Assembly (NCBI RefSeq): GCF_026967475.1
Contig: NZ_CP114058.1
Span: forward strand, 1,984,001-2,048,000
Length of the DNA: 64,000 bases
Direction of reading: 5' to 3'
Origin: Rouxiella chamberiensis
Lineage (GTDB): Bacteria; Pseudomonadota; Gammaproteobacteria; Enterobacterales; Enterobacteriaceae
Both the position numbers and the translations under genes were made by a program. The notes beneath the pieces are model-generated. The model ran no database searches, had not been told where the DNA came from, and saw only the letters and a program-made list of their open reading frames with translations. Positions 25,648 through 37,656 of the stretch are shown in pieces; positions within the stretch are counted from its first letter, which is position 1; every line of letters begins with the position of its first letter.

Positions 25648-28324
25648 TTACAGCATCTTGCGGATAACATAGTGCAGGATACCGCCGTTCTCGAAATAGG
25701 TCAGCTCGTTGCCGGTATCGATTCGGCTACGCGCGTTGATTATCTCTTTGTGACCATCGGCATAGGTGATGTGCACCGGCACCTGCTGTCCGGGTCTCAA
25801 GGTCTGCATCTGGCTCACGCTGATGGTTTCGTCGCCCTTGAGGTTCAGCGTTTTGCGGTTCACGCCCTCCGGGAACTCCAGCGGGAGAATCCCCATCCCT
25901 ATCAGGTTCGAGCGGTGAATTCGTTCAAAAGATTCGGCGATAACCACGCGCACGCCCAGCAGTCGCGGTCCTTTGGCCGCCCAGTCACGGCTCGACCCTG
26001 AACCGTACTCTTTACCCGCAATTACCGCGGTCGGCACACCTTCACTCTGGTAGCGCATGGCCGCGTCATAGATTGCCAGCTGGTCGCCAGAGGGAATATG
26101 GCGAGTCACGCCGCCTTCCACGCCGGGCACCATCTCGTTACGAATACGGATATTGGCGAAAGTCCCGCGCATCATGACTTCATGGTTACCGCGTCGTGAA
26201 CCGTAGGAGTTGAAATCGCCGGGCTGCACGCCGTGTTCGCCAAGATAGCGCCCTGCCGGACTCTCTTTCTTGATGTTACCGGCCGGAGAAATATGGTCGG
26301 TGGTTACCGAGTCGGCCAGAATCGCCAGGATCCGTGCATCCTTGATATCCTGAATAGCATCCGGTTCGCGTTTCATATCGCTGAAGAACCGGCGGATGAC
26401 GGATGTAGGTCGAGTCTTCCTGCCACGCGTAGGTAGGTGTGCCCTCCACCTGAATATTCTGCCAATCCTTGTCGCCGTTGAAGACTTCGGCGTATTCGCG
26501 GTGGAACATGTCGGTTTTCACCTGCTCGACCGCTTTGGCGATTTCGTTGGCCGATGGCCAGATATCGCGCAGATAGACCGGATTGCCCTGCGCATCATCA
26601 CCCAGCGAATCGTGCGTCAGATTGACTGACATATTGCCCGCCAGCGCATAGGCGACGACCAGCGGCGGAGAAGCCAGCCAGTTGGTTTTAATCAGCGGAT
26701 GAATACGTCCCTCAAAGTTACGGTTACCGGAAAGTACCGCGCCAACGGTTAAATCGCCCTGCTTGATGGCGGTTTCTACTGCGTCCGGCAGTGGCCCGGA
26801 GTTACCGATACAGGTGGTACAGCCGTATCCGACCAGATTGAAGCCGAGTTTTTCCAGCTCAGGCATCAGGCCTGCCGCGTTGAGATACTCGGTCACCACT
26901 TTGGAACCCGGCGCCAGCGAGGTTTTGACCCACGGTTTGCTTTTCAGCCCGCGAGCGGCGGCATTTTTTGCCAGTAAACCGGCGGCCATCAAGACGCTGG
27001 GATTGGAGGTGTTGGTACAGGAGGTAATTGCGGCAATCACCACGGCACCGGTTTTCAGCTGTAACTGCTGATTGTTGTAGGTGAAATCGACACTTTCACT
27101 GTGGTTTGACAACAGGTTGGTCAGCTCAAGTTCGGTCGCGGCTTTAAAGGCTTGCGGCACATTCGGCAATGCCACGCGGTCCTGCGGACGTTTAGGACCG
27201 GCAAGACTCGACTCGACCTCGGCCATATCCAGTTCCAGCGTGCTGGTAAACACCGGCTCATCGCCCTCATGACGCCATAATCCCTGCGCCTGACTGTAAG
27301 CCTGCACCAATGCAATCTGTTCATCGCTGCGGCCGCTGAGTTTCATATAACTCAAGGTCACATCATCGACCGGGAAGAAACCACAGGTAGCCCCGAATTC
27401 CGGTGACATATTGGCAATGGTCGCGCGGTCCGCCAGCGGCAGATCGGCAAGCCCATCCCCATAGAATTCAACGAATTTGCCCACCACGCCGTGTTTACGC
27501 AGCATTTGCGTCACGGTCAACACCAGGTCGGTTGCGGTAATGCCCTCACCCAGTTTTCCGGTGAGTTTAAAACCTACGACATCGGGGATAAGCATGGAAA
27601 CGGGCTGGCCCAGCATCGCCGCTTCGGCTTCGATACCGCCACAACCCCAGCCGAGCACGCCCAGACCGTTGATCATCGTGGTGTGCGAGTCGGTGCCGAC
27701 CAGCGTGTCCGGGTAGGCCACTTCTCTGCCATCCTGTTCTTCGTGCCACACGGTCTGCCCCAGATACTCGAGGTTAACCTGGTGACAAATCCCGGTTCCC
27801 GGCGGCACAACGCGGAAACGGTTAAAGGCTTTCTGGCCCCAGCGCAGAAAAATGTAGCGCTCGTGGTTGCGCTCCATCTCCAGTTTTACGTTTTCGCCGA
27901 AAGCCTCGCGATCGCCAAACTCATCGACGGTCACCGAGTGGTCGATGACCAAATCGACGGGAGAAAGCGGGTTAACCTGATTGACGTCACCGCCGAGGCG
28001 TTCAACCGCCTGACGCATGGCGGCAAGGTCGACCACGGCAGGCACGCCGGTAAAGTCCTGCATCAGCACGCGCGCAGGGCGATAGGCAATCTCGCGGTCG
28101 GCGTGACCGGTTTGTTGCCAGTCGACGATAGCCTGTAAATCGTCCTCGGTGACGGTATCTCCGTCAATATTACGCAGCAGGTTTTCCAGTAAAACCTTCA
28201 TGGATTTTGGCAGCCGGTCAATGTTGCCCAAGGTGGCCGCGGCTTTCGGCAAGCTGTAAAAGTGATATTCCTTATCGAGGTTTGCCAGCTTATCCTGACT
28301 ATTCTTGCGAAGATCGGACGACAT
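25648..28324 (-). CDS. acnA: Aconitate hydratase A, frameshifted
   Basis: Interconverts citrate and isocitrate in the TCA cycle. AcnA is the stress- and iron-limitation-resistant form in E. coli. Iron-sulfur ligands lie in [11 protein letters not shown] and [12 protein letters not shown]. The swivel domain has [18 protein letters not shown]. One extra base near 26389 splits the gene: STYIRHPP should continue [17 protein letters not shown], which is found in the next frame. Removing it gives 891 residues, the E. coli length. I chose the ATG at 28324, which has AAAGGAG upstream. It lies between the shared terminator and cysB. The break is probably a sequence error, since everything else is conserved. 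Confidence 0.94.
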
Positions 28325-28584
28325 AGCTTCTCCTTTGTCACGCGCTTTTCTTGTGTATGGCTCTAACATTCAAGTGTAGCCAGCGGGAAAGACCCGCCAG
28401 ACCGTAAGTGTTCTATTAAAGATAACACAAATTAGAATTAACACTTTTATAACAACACGAACTGCTAACTCATCCTTGTGGAAAATAGGGATTACAGCCC
28501 GTATTCAGTGTGCGAATGGGAGAAGGCGAAAAGCGGAGACGGGAAAAGCGAACCGGGCCGCAATAGTGCGGCCCGATGAGGAAG

Positions 28585-29886
<1,302 letters not shown>

Positions 29887-32484
29887 TTATTTCTTGCCTT
29901 CGACCCATTTGCCGTCGACAAAGAAGGCTGTCCAGCCCGTCGCCTTGCCGTCTTTTTCGGAGGAGACGTACTGCTGCTTGGTCTTGCGGCTAAAGCGGAC
30001 CATCGACTTGTTGCCTTCGGGATCCGCCACCGGCGCATCGGCCAGATAGCTTAATTTTTCCGGCAGGCGGTCTTTGAATCGCAGCAACTCTTCCACCAAT
30101 GGCGCGCGGGTTTCACGCGATTTAGGGAAGGTGTTGGCGGCAAGGAACACGCCGGCCGCGCCGTCACGCAGCACAAAGTAGGCATCGGACTTCTCGCAAG
30201 GCAGTTCAGGCAGCGGCACCGGATCTTCCTTCGGTGGCGCGACATCGCCATTGCGCAGGATCTTGCGGGTGTTCTTGCAGTCTTCATTGGTACACCCCAT
30301 GTACTTGCCGAAGCGCCCCATTTTCAGGTGCATTTCGGAACCACACTTGTCGCACTCGACCACAGGACCGTCATACCCCTTGATGCGGAACTCGCCTTCT
30401 TCAATCTCGTAACCGTCGCACTCGGGGTTGTTGCCGCAGACATGCAGCTTGCGGCCGGTATCAATCAGGTAACTGTCCATCGCCGTGCCGCATTTGACAC
30501 AGCGGCGACGGGCGCGCAGCGCGTTGGTTTCGGCATCGTCGCCTTCCAGCACGTTGAGCACTTCCGATTCCGGCACCAGGTTGATGGTGGTTTTGCAGCG
30601 CTCTTTCGGAGGCAATGCGTAACCGGAACAGCCGAGGAACACGCCGGTCGTGGCGGTACGGATTCCCATCGGACGGCCACAGGTCGGACAATCGATGCTG
30701 GTCATCACCATCTGGTTCGGGCGCATTCCGCCCTCTTCCGGATCTTTCTCGGCGGTTTCGAGCTGCTGGCTGAACTGGGCGAAGAAGTCGTCCAGCACGC
30801 CTTTCCACTCGGCCTTGTTGTTGGCAACCTGATCCAGACCGTCTTCCATGCGCGCGGTGAAATCGTAGTTCATCAGTTCGCGGAAGTTGTCTTCCAGACG
30901 ATCGGTGACGATTTCGCCCATTTTCTCGGCATAGAAACGGCGATTTTCGACGTGCACATAGCCTCGGTCCTGAATGGTCGAAATGATCGACGCATAGGTG
31001 GAAGGACGGCCGATGCCGCGCTTCTCAAGCTCCTTGACCAGAGACGCTTCGCTGAATCGGGCTGGCGGCTTGGTGAAGTGCTGGGTCGGCAACAGCTGTT
31101 GCAGATCAAGAGTGGATCCCACTTCAATCGGCGGCAGAGTACGATCATCGTCGCCCTTGCGCAGCGCGGGCATGACGTGAGTCCACCCATCGAAACGCAG
31201 GGTACGGCCCTTGGCACGCAGCGAGTAATCACCGGCCTTCACGGTCAGCGTTGTGGAGTCATATTGTGCCGGCACCATCTGGCAGGCTACAAACTGACGC
31301 CAGATAAGCTGGTACAATCTCTGGGCATCGGCTTCCATGTCTTTCAATTGCTCGGAAACCACATTGACGTCGGAAGGACGAATCGCTTCGTGCGCTTCCT
31401 GGGAATTCTCTTTGTTGCTGTACTGGTTCGGCGCTTTCGGCAGGTATTTCTCGCCGAAATTGTCGCCGATGTAGCCGCGAACCATGTCTACCGCGTCTTT
31501 GCTCAGATTGGTCGAGTCGGTACGCATGTAGGTGATATGACCGGCTTCATACAGACGCTGGGCCATCATCATGGTTTTCTTTACGCCGAAGCTCAGACGC
31601 GTGCTTGCCGCCTGCTGGAGCGTAGAGGTAATAAAAGGTGCGCCCGGCTTGCTGCTGGTCGGCTTGTCTTCGCGGTCCACCACGTCGAAGCGGGCTTTTT
31701 CAAGCAGCGCAACGGCGGCATGGGTCTGTTCGCGATTGACCGGCTTGAAGGCTTTTTCAAGGTGGTGCGTCACTTCCATTTGCAGCGCGATATTGTCTTT
31801 GGACTGCAAATCGGCGTGCAGTTCCCAGTACTCTTCGGGAACGAAAGCCTTGATCTCTTTTTCGCGCTCGACCACCAGACGGACGGCAACCGATTGAACA
31901 CGGCCGGCCGACAGGCCACGGGCAATCTTTTTCCACAGCAGCGGCGACACCATGTAACCCACTACGCGGTCCATGAAGCGACGCGCCTGCTGGGCATTGA
32001 CACGGTCGATATTCAGTTCGCCCGGCTGTTCGAAAGCCTGCTGGATGGCGTTTTTGGTGATTTCGTTAAACACCACGCGACTAAAACGTTTGTCATCACC
32101 GCCGATCACTTCCCGCAGGTGCCAGGCAATGGCTTCCCCTTCGCGGTCAAGGTCGGTTGCGAGATAGATGTGGTCGGCTTTTTCAGCCAGCGCTTTCAGC
32201 TCGGCAACGACTTTCTCTTTACCCGGCAATATTTCGTACTGTGCTTCCCAACCATGGAAAGGATCCACGCCCATGCGGTTGACCAGCGCCGTTTTCTCAT
32301 CCTTTTTAACTTTTTTCTTTGTTTTGTCTTCAGGAGAGGCAGCGCTTTTTTTACTCGCAGAACCACTGGTTGGCAAATCGCGGATATGACCGACGCTGGA
32401 CTTAACCACGTAGTCATTTCCTAAATATTTATTAATCGTTTTGGCTTTTGCCGGGGACTCAACTATTACGAGAGCTTTGCCCAT
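29887..32484 (-). CDS. topA: DNA topoisomerase I
   Basis: Type IA topoisomerase that relaxes negative supercoils. It has 865 residues, the E. coli length. The Toprim domain carries [16 protein letters not shown]. The catalytic Tyr is in [12 protein letters not shown]. The C-terminus has three Cys4 zinc ribbons ([21 protein letters not shown] and [20 protein letters not shown]), followed by the single-stranded-DNA-binding tail ending GKWVEGKK. The frame is intact over 2.6 kb. The ATG at 32484 is preceded by TTAGGTAAAAGG. Long antisense open frames opposite it (for example 30328-32424) are shadows caused by its codon usage. Confidence 0.96.
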   Translation of the reverse strand: MGKALVIVESPAKAKTINKYLGNDYVVKSSVGHIRDLPTSGSASKKSAASPEDKTKKKVKKDEKTALVNRMGVDPFHGWEAQYEILPGKEKVVAELKALAEKADHIYLATDLDREGEAIAWHLREVIGGDDKRFSRVVFNEITKNAIQQAFEQPGELNIDRVNAQQARRFMDRVVGYMVSPLLWKKIARGLSAGRVQSVAVRLVVEREKEIKAFVPEEYWELHADLQSKDNIALQMEVTHHLEKAFKPVNREQTHAAVALLEKARFDVVDREDKPTSSKPGAPFITSTLQQAASTRLSFGVKKTMMMAQRLYEAGHITYMRTDSTNLSKDAVDMVRGYIGDNFGEKYLPKAPNQYSNKENSQEAHEAIRPSDVNVVSEQLKDMEADAQRLYQLIWRQFVACQMVPAQYDSTTLTVKAGDYSLRAKGRTLRFDGWTHVMPALRKGDDDRTLPPIEVGSTLDLQQLLPTQHFTKPPARFSEASLVKELEKRGIGRPSTYASIISTIQDRGYVHVENRRFYAEKMGEIVTDRLEDNFRELMNYDFTARMEDGLDQVANNKAEWKGVLDDFFAQFSQQLETAEKDPEEGGMRPNQMVMTSIDCPTCGRPMGIRTATTGVFLGCSGYALPPKERCKTTINLVPESEVLNVLEGDDAETNALRARRRCVKCGTAMDSYLIDTGRKLHVCGNNPECDGYEIEEGEFRIKGYDGPVVECDKCGSEMHLKMGRFGKYMGCTNEDCKNTRKILRNGDVAPPKEDPVPLPELPCEKSDAYFVLRDGAAGVFLAANTFPKSRETRAPLVEELLRFKDRLPEKLSYLADAPVADPEGNKSMVRFSRKTKQQYVSSEKDGKATGWTAFFVDGKWVEGKK

Positions 32485-32919
32485 AATTACCTTTTACCTA
32501 AATTATTCTTCTCGGAAAGAAGATTTTGTCTTGATTATGCCGCGGCACATTTAATGTCTTTTTTTATATTGCGGCACTCGGTCAGGAGATCAACCCTTTT
32601 TTTAGCTCAGCCTTTTCAACCGTCTTCCAGAGGGACTACCCAGTGAATCGTTGGAGTGTAAGCCCGGACAGGGAAAAGGAAACCGCAATCATGGCACAAA
32701 ATAATTTTCGAGCGTAAACAAATCATTCCACCCGAAGCCAGAAAATCCCACACTCTACCTGATAAAAATTGCCGCGCAACCTAATTAACGTGTAAATGTG
32801 CTTTCTGCCAAGCCGATCATAATTTGATCTCTGTCATGCCGCCTTGCGCCACGCGGGTTGTGAGCGGGCCGTTTACGGGAGTAGACTCGTGGACACCCTA
32901 AAAACACGAGGCAAACCCC
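32485..32919. other. Intergenic region topA-yciN
   Basis: This 435-bp region lies between divergent genes. In E. coli the topA upstream region carries several promoters, including stress-responsive ones. Here I see only AT-rich patches near 32540-32600 and no motif I can name. No credible short gene. Confidence 0.5.
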
Positions 32920-33183
32920 ATGCAAACCTCCCGGCTGACAATAACGCCTGCTGCACTACTTATAGAAGCAAATAAAGTTATTCGCCAGCACGAAAATTAT
33001 CTTACCGGTATGAATGCAACAGAAGTTGAACAAAGAGAGGCGGTTTTAGTCTTTCGCGGGGAATTCTTCCTGGATGAAGACGGATTACCGACCGTTAAAA
33101 CAACCGCTGTATTTAATATGTTTAAACATCTTGCCCATCTTTTTTCGGATAAATACCGGCTGTCGAGGCCGTTTCTTTTTTAA
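32920..33183 (+). CDS. yciN: YciN family protein
   Basis: Small conserved protein of unknown function. It has 87 residues, against 83 in E. coli. [39 protein letters not shown] and [19 protein letters not shown] follow E. coli YciN closely. The last residues (RLSRPFLF) differ from the E. coli end and could reflect either divergence or a late indel. The ATG at 32920 has ACGAGG upstream. It stands between topA and sohB as in E. coli, and is convergent with sohB. Soluble, with no signal peptide. Confidence 0.88.
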   Translation: MQTSRLTITPAALLIEANKVIRQHENYLTGMNATEVEQREAVLVFRGEFFLDEDGLPTVKTTAVFNMFKHLAHLFSDKYRLSRPFLF

Positions 33184-33242
33184 TCGAATTCATTAGGGAA
33201 TTAATTAAATATCCTACTCCTTTCGAGGGATAAAAAAGCGAT

Positions 33243-33264
33243 AAAAAAAGGGGCCGAAGCCCCC
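33243..33264 (-). terminator. Terminator of sohB
   Basis: Stem GGGGC / GCCCC with a CGAA loop. Read on the minus strand it is followed by a run of seven T, about 11 bases after the sohB stop. Confidence 0.85.
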
Positions 33265-33274
33265 TGTTATTTCT

Positions 33275-34321
33275 TCACGGCAACGGCTTTTCACCGCGCT
33301 GCAACCAGCGTAGAAACAGCCGGTCGATACTCTCCGCCGCACTGCCGGTAAAGCGGTCCATCATGCGCTTGCGACGTGCGAAACGTACCGAAATGACCTC
33401 GTGATTTTTCATCTCGGCAATCAGCAAATCATCACTGGTGCCCACGGCATCGATCAGCCCTTTTTCACGCGCCTGGGTTCCGAACCAGTGCTCACCGGTC
33501 GCCACCGCGTCGATGTCCAGCGAAGGACGATGCTGATGCACGAATTCCTTGAACAATACGTGAGTTTCGTTTAAGTCTTCCTGGAATTTCTCGCGCCCTT
33601 CATCCGTGTTTTCGCCAAACAGCGTCAGCGTGCGTTTGTACTGCCCGGCAGTATGCAGTTCGACGTCGATATTGTTTCTCTTTAATAGACGACTAAAGTT
33701 CGGAATCTGCGCCACTACGCCAATGGAGCCGATAATGGCAAAAGGCGCCGCCACGATGCGATCCGCTACGCAGGCCATCATGTATCCGCCGCTCGCCGCG
33801 ACCTTATCGACCGCAACGGTCAGACGCACGCCGCCCTGACGTAAACGCGCCAGCTGCGAGGCCGCCAGACCATAGCCATGCACGACACCGCCCGGACTTT
33901 CGAGACGCAGCAGTACTTCATCCTGCGGGGTCGCCACCGCCAGCACCGCCGAAATCTCTTCACGCAGCGAGGTCACTTCGTGGGCGTCCATGCTGCCTTT
34001 GAAATCAAGCACGTACAAACAAGGTTTTCCGCTGCTGGCGCTGCCGTTTTTCGCCTGCAACTTTTTGGTTTTCGCCTGCGCCTTCTCTTCTTTCCTGAAG
34101 GCTTTCAGTTTAAGTTTCTGTTCAGCCGGATGCAGGCGCGCAGTGCGCATTTCACGCTGCATCTCGCGGTATTCTTCACCCAGGTCAGTCAGTCGCAACT
34201 CGCCTTTCGATGATGATTTGCGTTGGCGCAGCCCAATGACCAGCACCACCAGCGCGCCGATGGCCACCACCACCGTGACAATCTTGGCTAGAAACAGCCC
34301 GTATAGAGAGAGTAAATCCAC
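33275..34321 (-). CDS. sohB: Inner-membrane peptidase SohB (S49 family)
   Basis: Signal-peptide-peptidase-like serine protease. It has 348 residues, against 349 in E. coli. N-terminal helix (IVTVVVAIGALVVLVIGLRQ), a charged Lys-rich linker, then the S49 catalytic domain. The nucleophile Ser lies in VDKVAASGGYMMACVADRIV, and the general-base Lys in GQYKRTLTLFGENTDEGREK. Overproduction suppresses loss of DegP in E. coli, which suggests a periplasmic quality-control role. Divergent from yciK. The frame is intact. Confidence 0.94.
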   Translation of the reverse strand: MDLLSLYGLFLAKIVTVVVAIGALVVLVIGLRQRKSSSKGELRLTDLGEEYREMQREMRTARLHPAEQKLKLKAFRKEEKAQAKTKKLQAKNGSASSGKPCLYVLDFKGSMDAHEVTSLREEISAVLAVATPQDEVLLRLESPGGVVHGYGLAASQLARLRQGGVRLTVAVDKVAASGGYMMACVADRIVAAPFAIIGSIGVVAQIPNFSRLLKRNNIDVELHTAGQYKRTLTLFGENTDEGREKFQEDLNETHVLFKEFVHQHRPSLDIDAVATGEHWFGTQAREKGLIDAVGTSDDLLIAEMKNHEVISVRFARRKRMMDRFTGSAAESIDRLFLRWLQRGEKPLP

Positions 34322-34686
34322 AGATACCGCCTATTAACATTCTGATAAGACACGAAGTCTATTCTAGTCAATCGCCGGCGATGCGTCTTGCGAGAAAGAG
34401 GCAAGTTCTTCAACGGCGCGCGTATTTTCAGGATAATCGGGTGAAAATCGCTAAACATGATGCGCCTTAAGTCCATTTTTGTTACAAATGATCTGCTTTG
34501 CCGTGGGTTAATCATTGAAACTGATGCCCATTTCAGGCATATAACAGCCATCATGACGCCATTGTCATTGAATATTCTGCCAATTCGTTTGGACCGGTTG
34601 AGGTTTTTTCTCCCGGCAAACGGCTTGAATTGATGCGTTGCTGGCAACGTCCACCGCATTCCGACACTTTTTAGAGGGCCTCTCCC
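34322..34686. other. Intergenic region sohB-yciK
   Basis: This 365-bp region separates divergent genes and should hold their promoters. A minus-strand open frame across it runs into the reverse of yciK and is not credible. No operator, hairpin or small RNA is evident by eye. Confidence 0.5.
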
Positions 34687-35448
34687 GTGCATTATCATCC
34701 TAAATCCGACCTGCTTCGCCAGCGTATTATTCTTGTCACCGGTGCCGGTGACGGCATTGGCCGCGAAGCCGCCCTCACCTATTCCCGCTTTGGCGCGCGC
34801 GTTATCCTGCTTGGGCGCACCGAAAGCAAACTCGCCCAGGTGCAGCAGGACATTGCCCGAGCGGGCGGACAACCTGCCGAGTTTATCACGCTCGATTTAC
34901 TGACCGCGTCCCGGCAGGATTGCGACAACGTGGCCGAGCGCATTGCCGAATGGGTGCCGCGTCTCGATGGCGTGTTGCACAATGCCGGATTGCTGAGCGA
35001 AATCGTGCCGGTCAGCGAAATCAAACTGCAGGACTGGCATGACGTCATGCAGGTCAATGTTAACGCGACCTTTATGTTGACCCAAAGTCTGCTGCCGCTT
35101 TTGCTGAAATCCGCCAGCTCCTCGCTGGTGTTTACCAGTTCAAGCGTGGGTCGTGAAGGCCGTGCCGGCTGGGGTGCCTACGCGGTATCCAAGTTTGCGA
35201 CCGAAGGATTGATGCAGGTGCTGGCCGACGAATATAAACATACCAATCTGCGGGTTAACTGCATCAATCCGGGCGGTACGCGCACCAGCATGCGCGCATC
35301 GGCCTTCCCGGAAGAGAACAGCATGAAGCTGAAAACCCCTGCCGACATCATGCCGCTCTACCTTTATCTGATGGGGGATGACAGCCGCCGTAAAACCGGC
35401 ACCAGCTATGATGCCCAACCCGGCCGCAAAGCCGGACCCGCTGAATAA
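34687..35448 (+). CDS. yciK: Short-chain dehydrogenase/reductase YciK
   Basis: NAD(P)-binding oxidoreductase of unknown substrate. It has 253 residues, against 252 in E. coli. The Rossmann motif is TGAGDGIGREAA, the NAG-type motif VLHNAGLL, and the catalytic Ser/Tyr/Lys lie in VFTSSSVGREG and WGAYAVSKFATEG. The C-terminal segment MPLYLYLMGDDSRRKTG is YciK-specific. It starts with GTG at 34687, with GAGGG upstream, where homology begins (E. coli MHYQPKQDLL). btuR follows by 12 bases, the same pair as in E. coli, so both are probably co-transcribed. Confidence 0.94.
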   Translation: MHYHPKSDLLRQRIILVTGAGDGIGREAALTYSRFGARVILLGRTESKLAQVQQDIARAGGQPAEFITLDLLTASRQDCDNVAERIAEWVPRLDGVLHNAGLLSEIVPVSEIKLQDWHDVMQVNVNATFMLTQSLLPLLLKSASSSLVFTSSSVGREGRAGWGAYAVSKFATEGLMQVLADEYKHTNLRVNCINPGGTRTSMRASAFPEENSMKLKTPADIMPLYLYLMGDDSRRKTGTSYDAQPGRKAGPAE

Positions 35449-35460
35449 ACAGGGGTTTTC

Positions 35461-36051
35461 ATGACGCAAGACAGACACCAGCAGCGCCAGCAGAAGCTGA
35501 AAGAACAGGTTGACGCCCGTATCGAAGCCGCCAATGAAACGCGCGGCATTCTTATCGTGCTGACCGGCAATGGCAAGGGGAAAACCACGGGCGCATTTGG
35601 CACGGTAACGCGCGCGGTCGGTCATGGTCAGCGCGCGGCCGTTATCCAGTTCATCAAGGGCGAATGGCCGAACGGCGAGCGTAACCTGCTTGAGCCGCAC
35701 GGCGTTGAATTTCAGGTGATGGCCACCGGTTTTACCTGGGAAACCCAGAACAAAGAGACCGATACGCTGGCCTGTCAGGCGGTATGGCAGCACGGAAAAC
35801 GGATGTTGGCCGATGCCTCGTTAAATCTCGTGGTGCTCGATGAGCTGACCTATATGCTGAGTTTTGGTTATCTGGATTTGCAGGAAGTCATTGATGCGCT
35901 CAATGCCCGCCCCGCGCACCAGACGGTAATCATTACGGGTCGCGGTTGTCATCGCACATTGCTGGAACTGGCCGATACGGTCAGCGAACTTCGTCCGGTC
36001 AAGCATGCTTTCGATGCCGGTATCATGGCGCAGCAGGGCATCGACTGGTAA
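35461..36051 (+). CDS. btuR: Cob(I)yrinic acid a,c-diamide adenosyltransferase BtuR (CobA type)
   Basis: Transfers adenosyl from ATP to corrinoid cobalt, giving adenosylcobalamin. It has 196 residues, as in E. coli. The P-loop is LTGNGKGKTT, followed by QFIKGEWPNGE, VVLDELTYMLSFGYLD and IITGRGCHRTLLELADTVSE. The N-terminal arm (QDRHQQRQQKLKEQVDARI) covers the active site in this family. ATG at 35461, 12 bases after yciK. A hairpin shared with rluB follows. Confidence 0.94.
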   Translation: MTQDRHQQRQQKLKEQVDARIEAANETRGILIVLTGNGKGKTTGAFGTVTRAVGHGQRAAVIQFIKGEWPNGERNLLEPHGVEFQVMATGFTWETQNKETDTLACQAVWQHGKRMLADASLNLVVLDELTYMLSFGYLDLQEVIDALNARPAHQTVIITGRGCHRTLLELADTVSELRPVKHAFDAGIMAQQGIDW

Positions 36052-36063
36052 CGATTTTCAGGC

Positions 36064-36093
36064 AAAAAAACCGCAGCACTCAGGCTGCGGTTT
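36064..36093 (-). terminator. Terminator between btuR and rluB
   Basis: Stem AACCGCAGC / GCTGCGGTT. Seven A on the left serve as the T run for minus-strand rluB. On the plus strand only three T follow, so it is mainly the rluB terminator. Confidence 0.8.
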
Positions 36094-36113
36094 CGGCAAT
36101 CCAGCAAAGCGGA

Positions 36114-37328
36114 TTAACGCTTGGCAGGACCGTTGCTGCGACGCGATGGCGTCACGGCGGTATGACGTTTCACCGCACGACGAATCTGATTGGCTTTCAC
36201 ACGACGACGATCGCGCTCGACCGGCATCTTGCTTACGGTTTCATCGGTCATGTCGACCAGCTGACGCAAGTAGTTGATGTCCGGCAGATCCAGCTCTTTG
36301 TAACCGCCGCGAGGCAGGCCTTTAGGCAGATTAAGATCGCCATAGCGCACGCGAATCAGACGGCTCACCTGCACGCCAACGGCTTCCCACAGGCGGCGAA
36401 CCTCGCGGTTACGGCCTTCGGTCAGCGTGACGTTGTACCACTGGTTCAGCCCTTCTCCGCCCTGATATTTAATGGTGCGGAAAGCGGCCGGACCGTCTTC
36501 CAGCTGAACGCCACGGCTCAGTTGCAGGATTTTGGCATCGTCAATCTGACCAAACACGCGCACGGCGTATTCGCGTTCGACTTCACGGCTTGGGTGCATC
36601 AGGCGGTTGGCCAGTTCACCGTCGGTGGTGAACAGCAGCAAACCGGAGGTGTTCACGTCAAGACGGCCAACGGCAACCCAGCGGGATCCACGCATCTTCG
36701 GCAGACGGTCAAACACGGTCGGACGACCTTCAGGATCACTGCGCGTACACAGCTCGCCTTCCGGCTTGTAGTAAGCCAGCACACGACATACGGTGTCTTC
36801 CGCTTCGAGCACGGACAGCACATGCCCGTCGAGACGGATTTTGGTGCCCGCCGTCATTTCAACGCGATCGCCGAGGGTCGAAATCTTGCCGTCGACGCTG
36901 ATACGGCCAGCCTGAATCATCGCTTCAACTTCACGACGTGAACCGTGACCGGCACGGGCAAGGACCTTTTGCAGCTTTTCGCTTTGCAGGCCTTCACCGT
37001 CGTCCAGCGCGTTCTTCGGCTTTTCGTATTTTGGTGCGTCTTCTACTTCTTCGTCGGTCACTTTTTTGCCTGCAGTGACTCAGAAACGCGGCTTGGTGCT
37101 GCGCGGCTTGTCACCCTGCGGGCGGCCATTACGTGGCTTATCGGTACGGCTTTTGCCTGCACCTGATTTATCCGCAGCGGATTTTCCACCACGGGCAGAT
37201 TCTATACGGGATTTTTCGGCGCCGGGCTTTTTGCCGCGCGGCTTATCCGACTCGCTGCGTGATGAACGCGGCTTGTCAGAGGAAAATTTATCGTTTTTTT
37301 GCTTACTGGAATTAAACTTCTCGCTCAT
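36114..37328 (-). CDS. rluB: 23S rRNA pseudouridine-2605 synthase RluB, with in-frame stop
   Basis: Makes pseudouridine 2605 in 23S rRNA. S4 domain ([20 protein letters not shown]), catalytic Asp in [18 protein letters not shown], and the typical [20 protein letters not shown]. The catalytic part is intact from 37061 (GTG) to 36114. Directly upstream and in the same frame lies a Lys/Arg/Ser-rich segment ([20 protein letters not shown] and onward) beginning at a good ATG at 37328. It is separated only by a TGA at 37082-37080. Long basic N-terminal extensions are common in Yersiniaceae RluB as I recall, so I annotate one gene. The stop may be a sequence error, or the protein may start at the GTG. 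Confidence 0.85.
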
Positions 37329-37656
37329 TGAGCAGCCTCTTTTGTCGCCTTCACAGGCGTCATTTTTACTATAGAGTCGGCACGCCAAATAATCTTTATG
37401 AATATCAATTAGATATAAGGGTTAGGCGTACGACGCGATACAAAGGTGAATAACGGGAGATAGTTTACCACAGTGTGGGTCACTTTTTTTATATTAATTT
37501 GCTGGAAGACCTGGCGGAAAAGCAGCGCTGCATAGTCGACTCACGAATGACAAGGTCGCAATTTGCCACCCCATAATGGTTGAAATATTGAAGTTTTTAT
37601 AAAGTCACAGCGCTAGGATTAGCATTCAGACCTGTCCCTCACTCTACGGATAAGCC
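37329..37656. other. Intergenic region rluB to large unknown gene
   Basis: This 328-bp, AT-rich region separates divergent genes. It must hold the rluB promoter and probably that of the large gene at 37657. No strong ribosome site precedes that ATG. I see no repeat, tRNA or attachment site at this edge of the apparent insertion. Confidence 0.5.

Noticed and set aside
30328..32424. A 698-codon open frame opposite topA
   Set aside because: It mirrors topA codon usage, has no ribosome site and no recognisable protein features. topA itself is intact and conserved.
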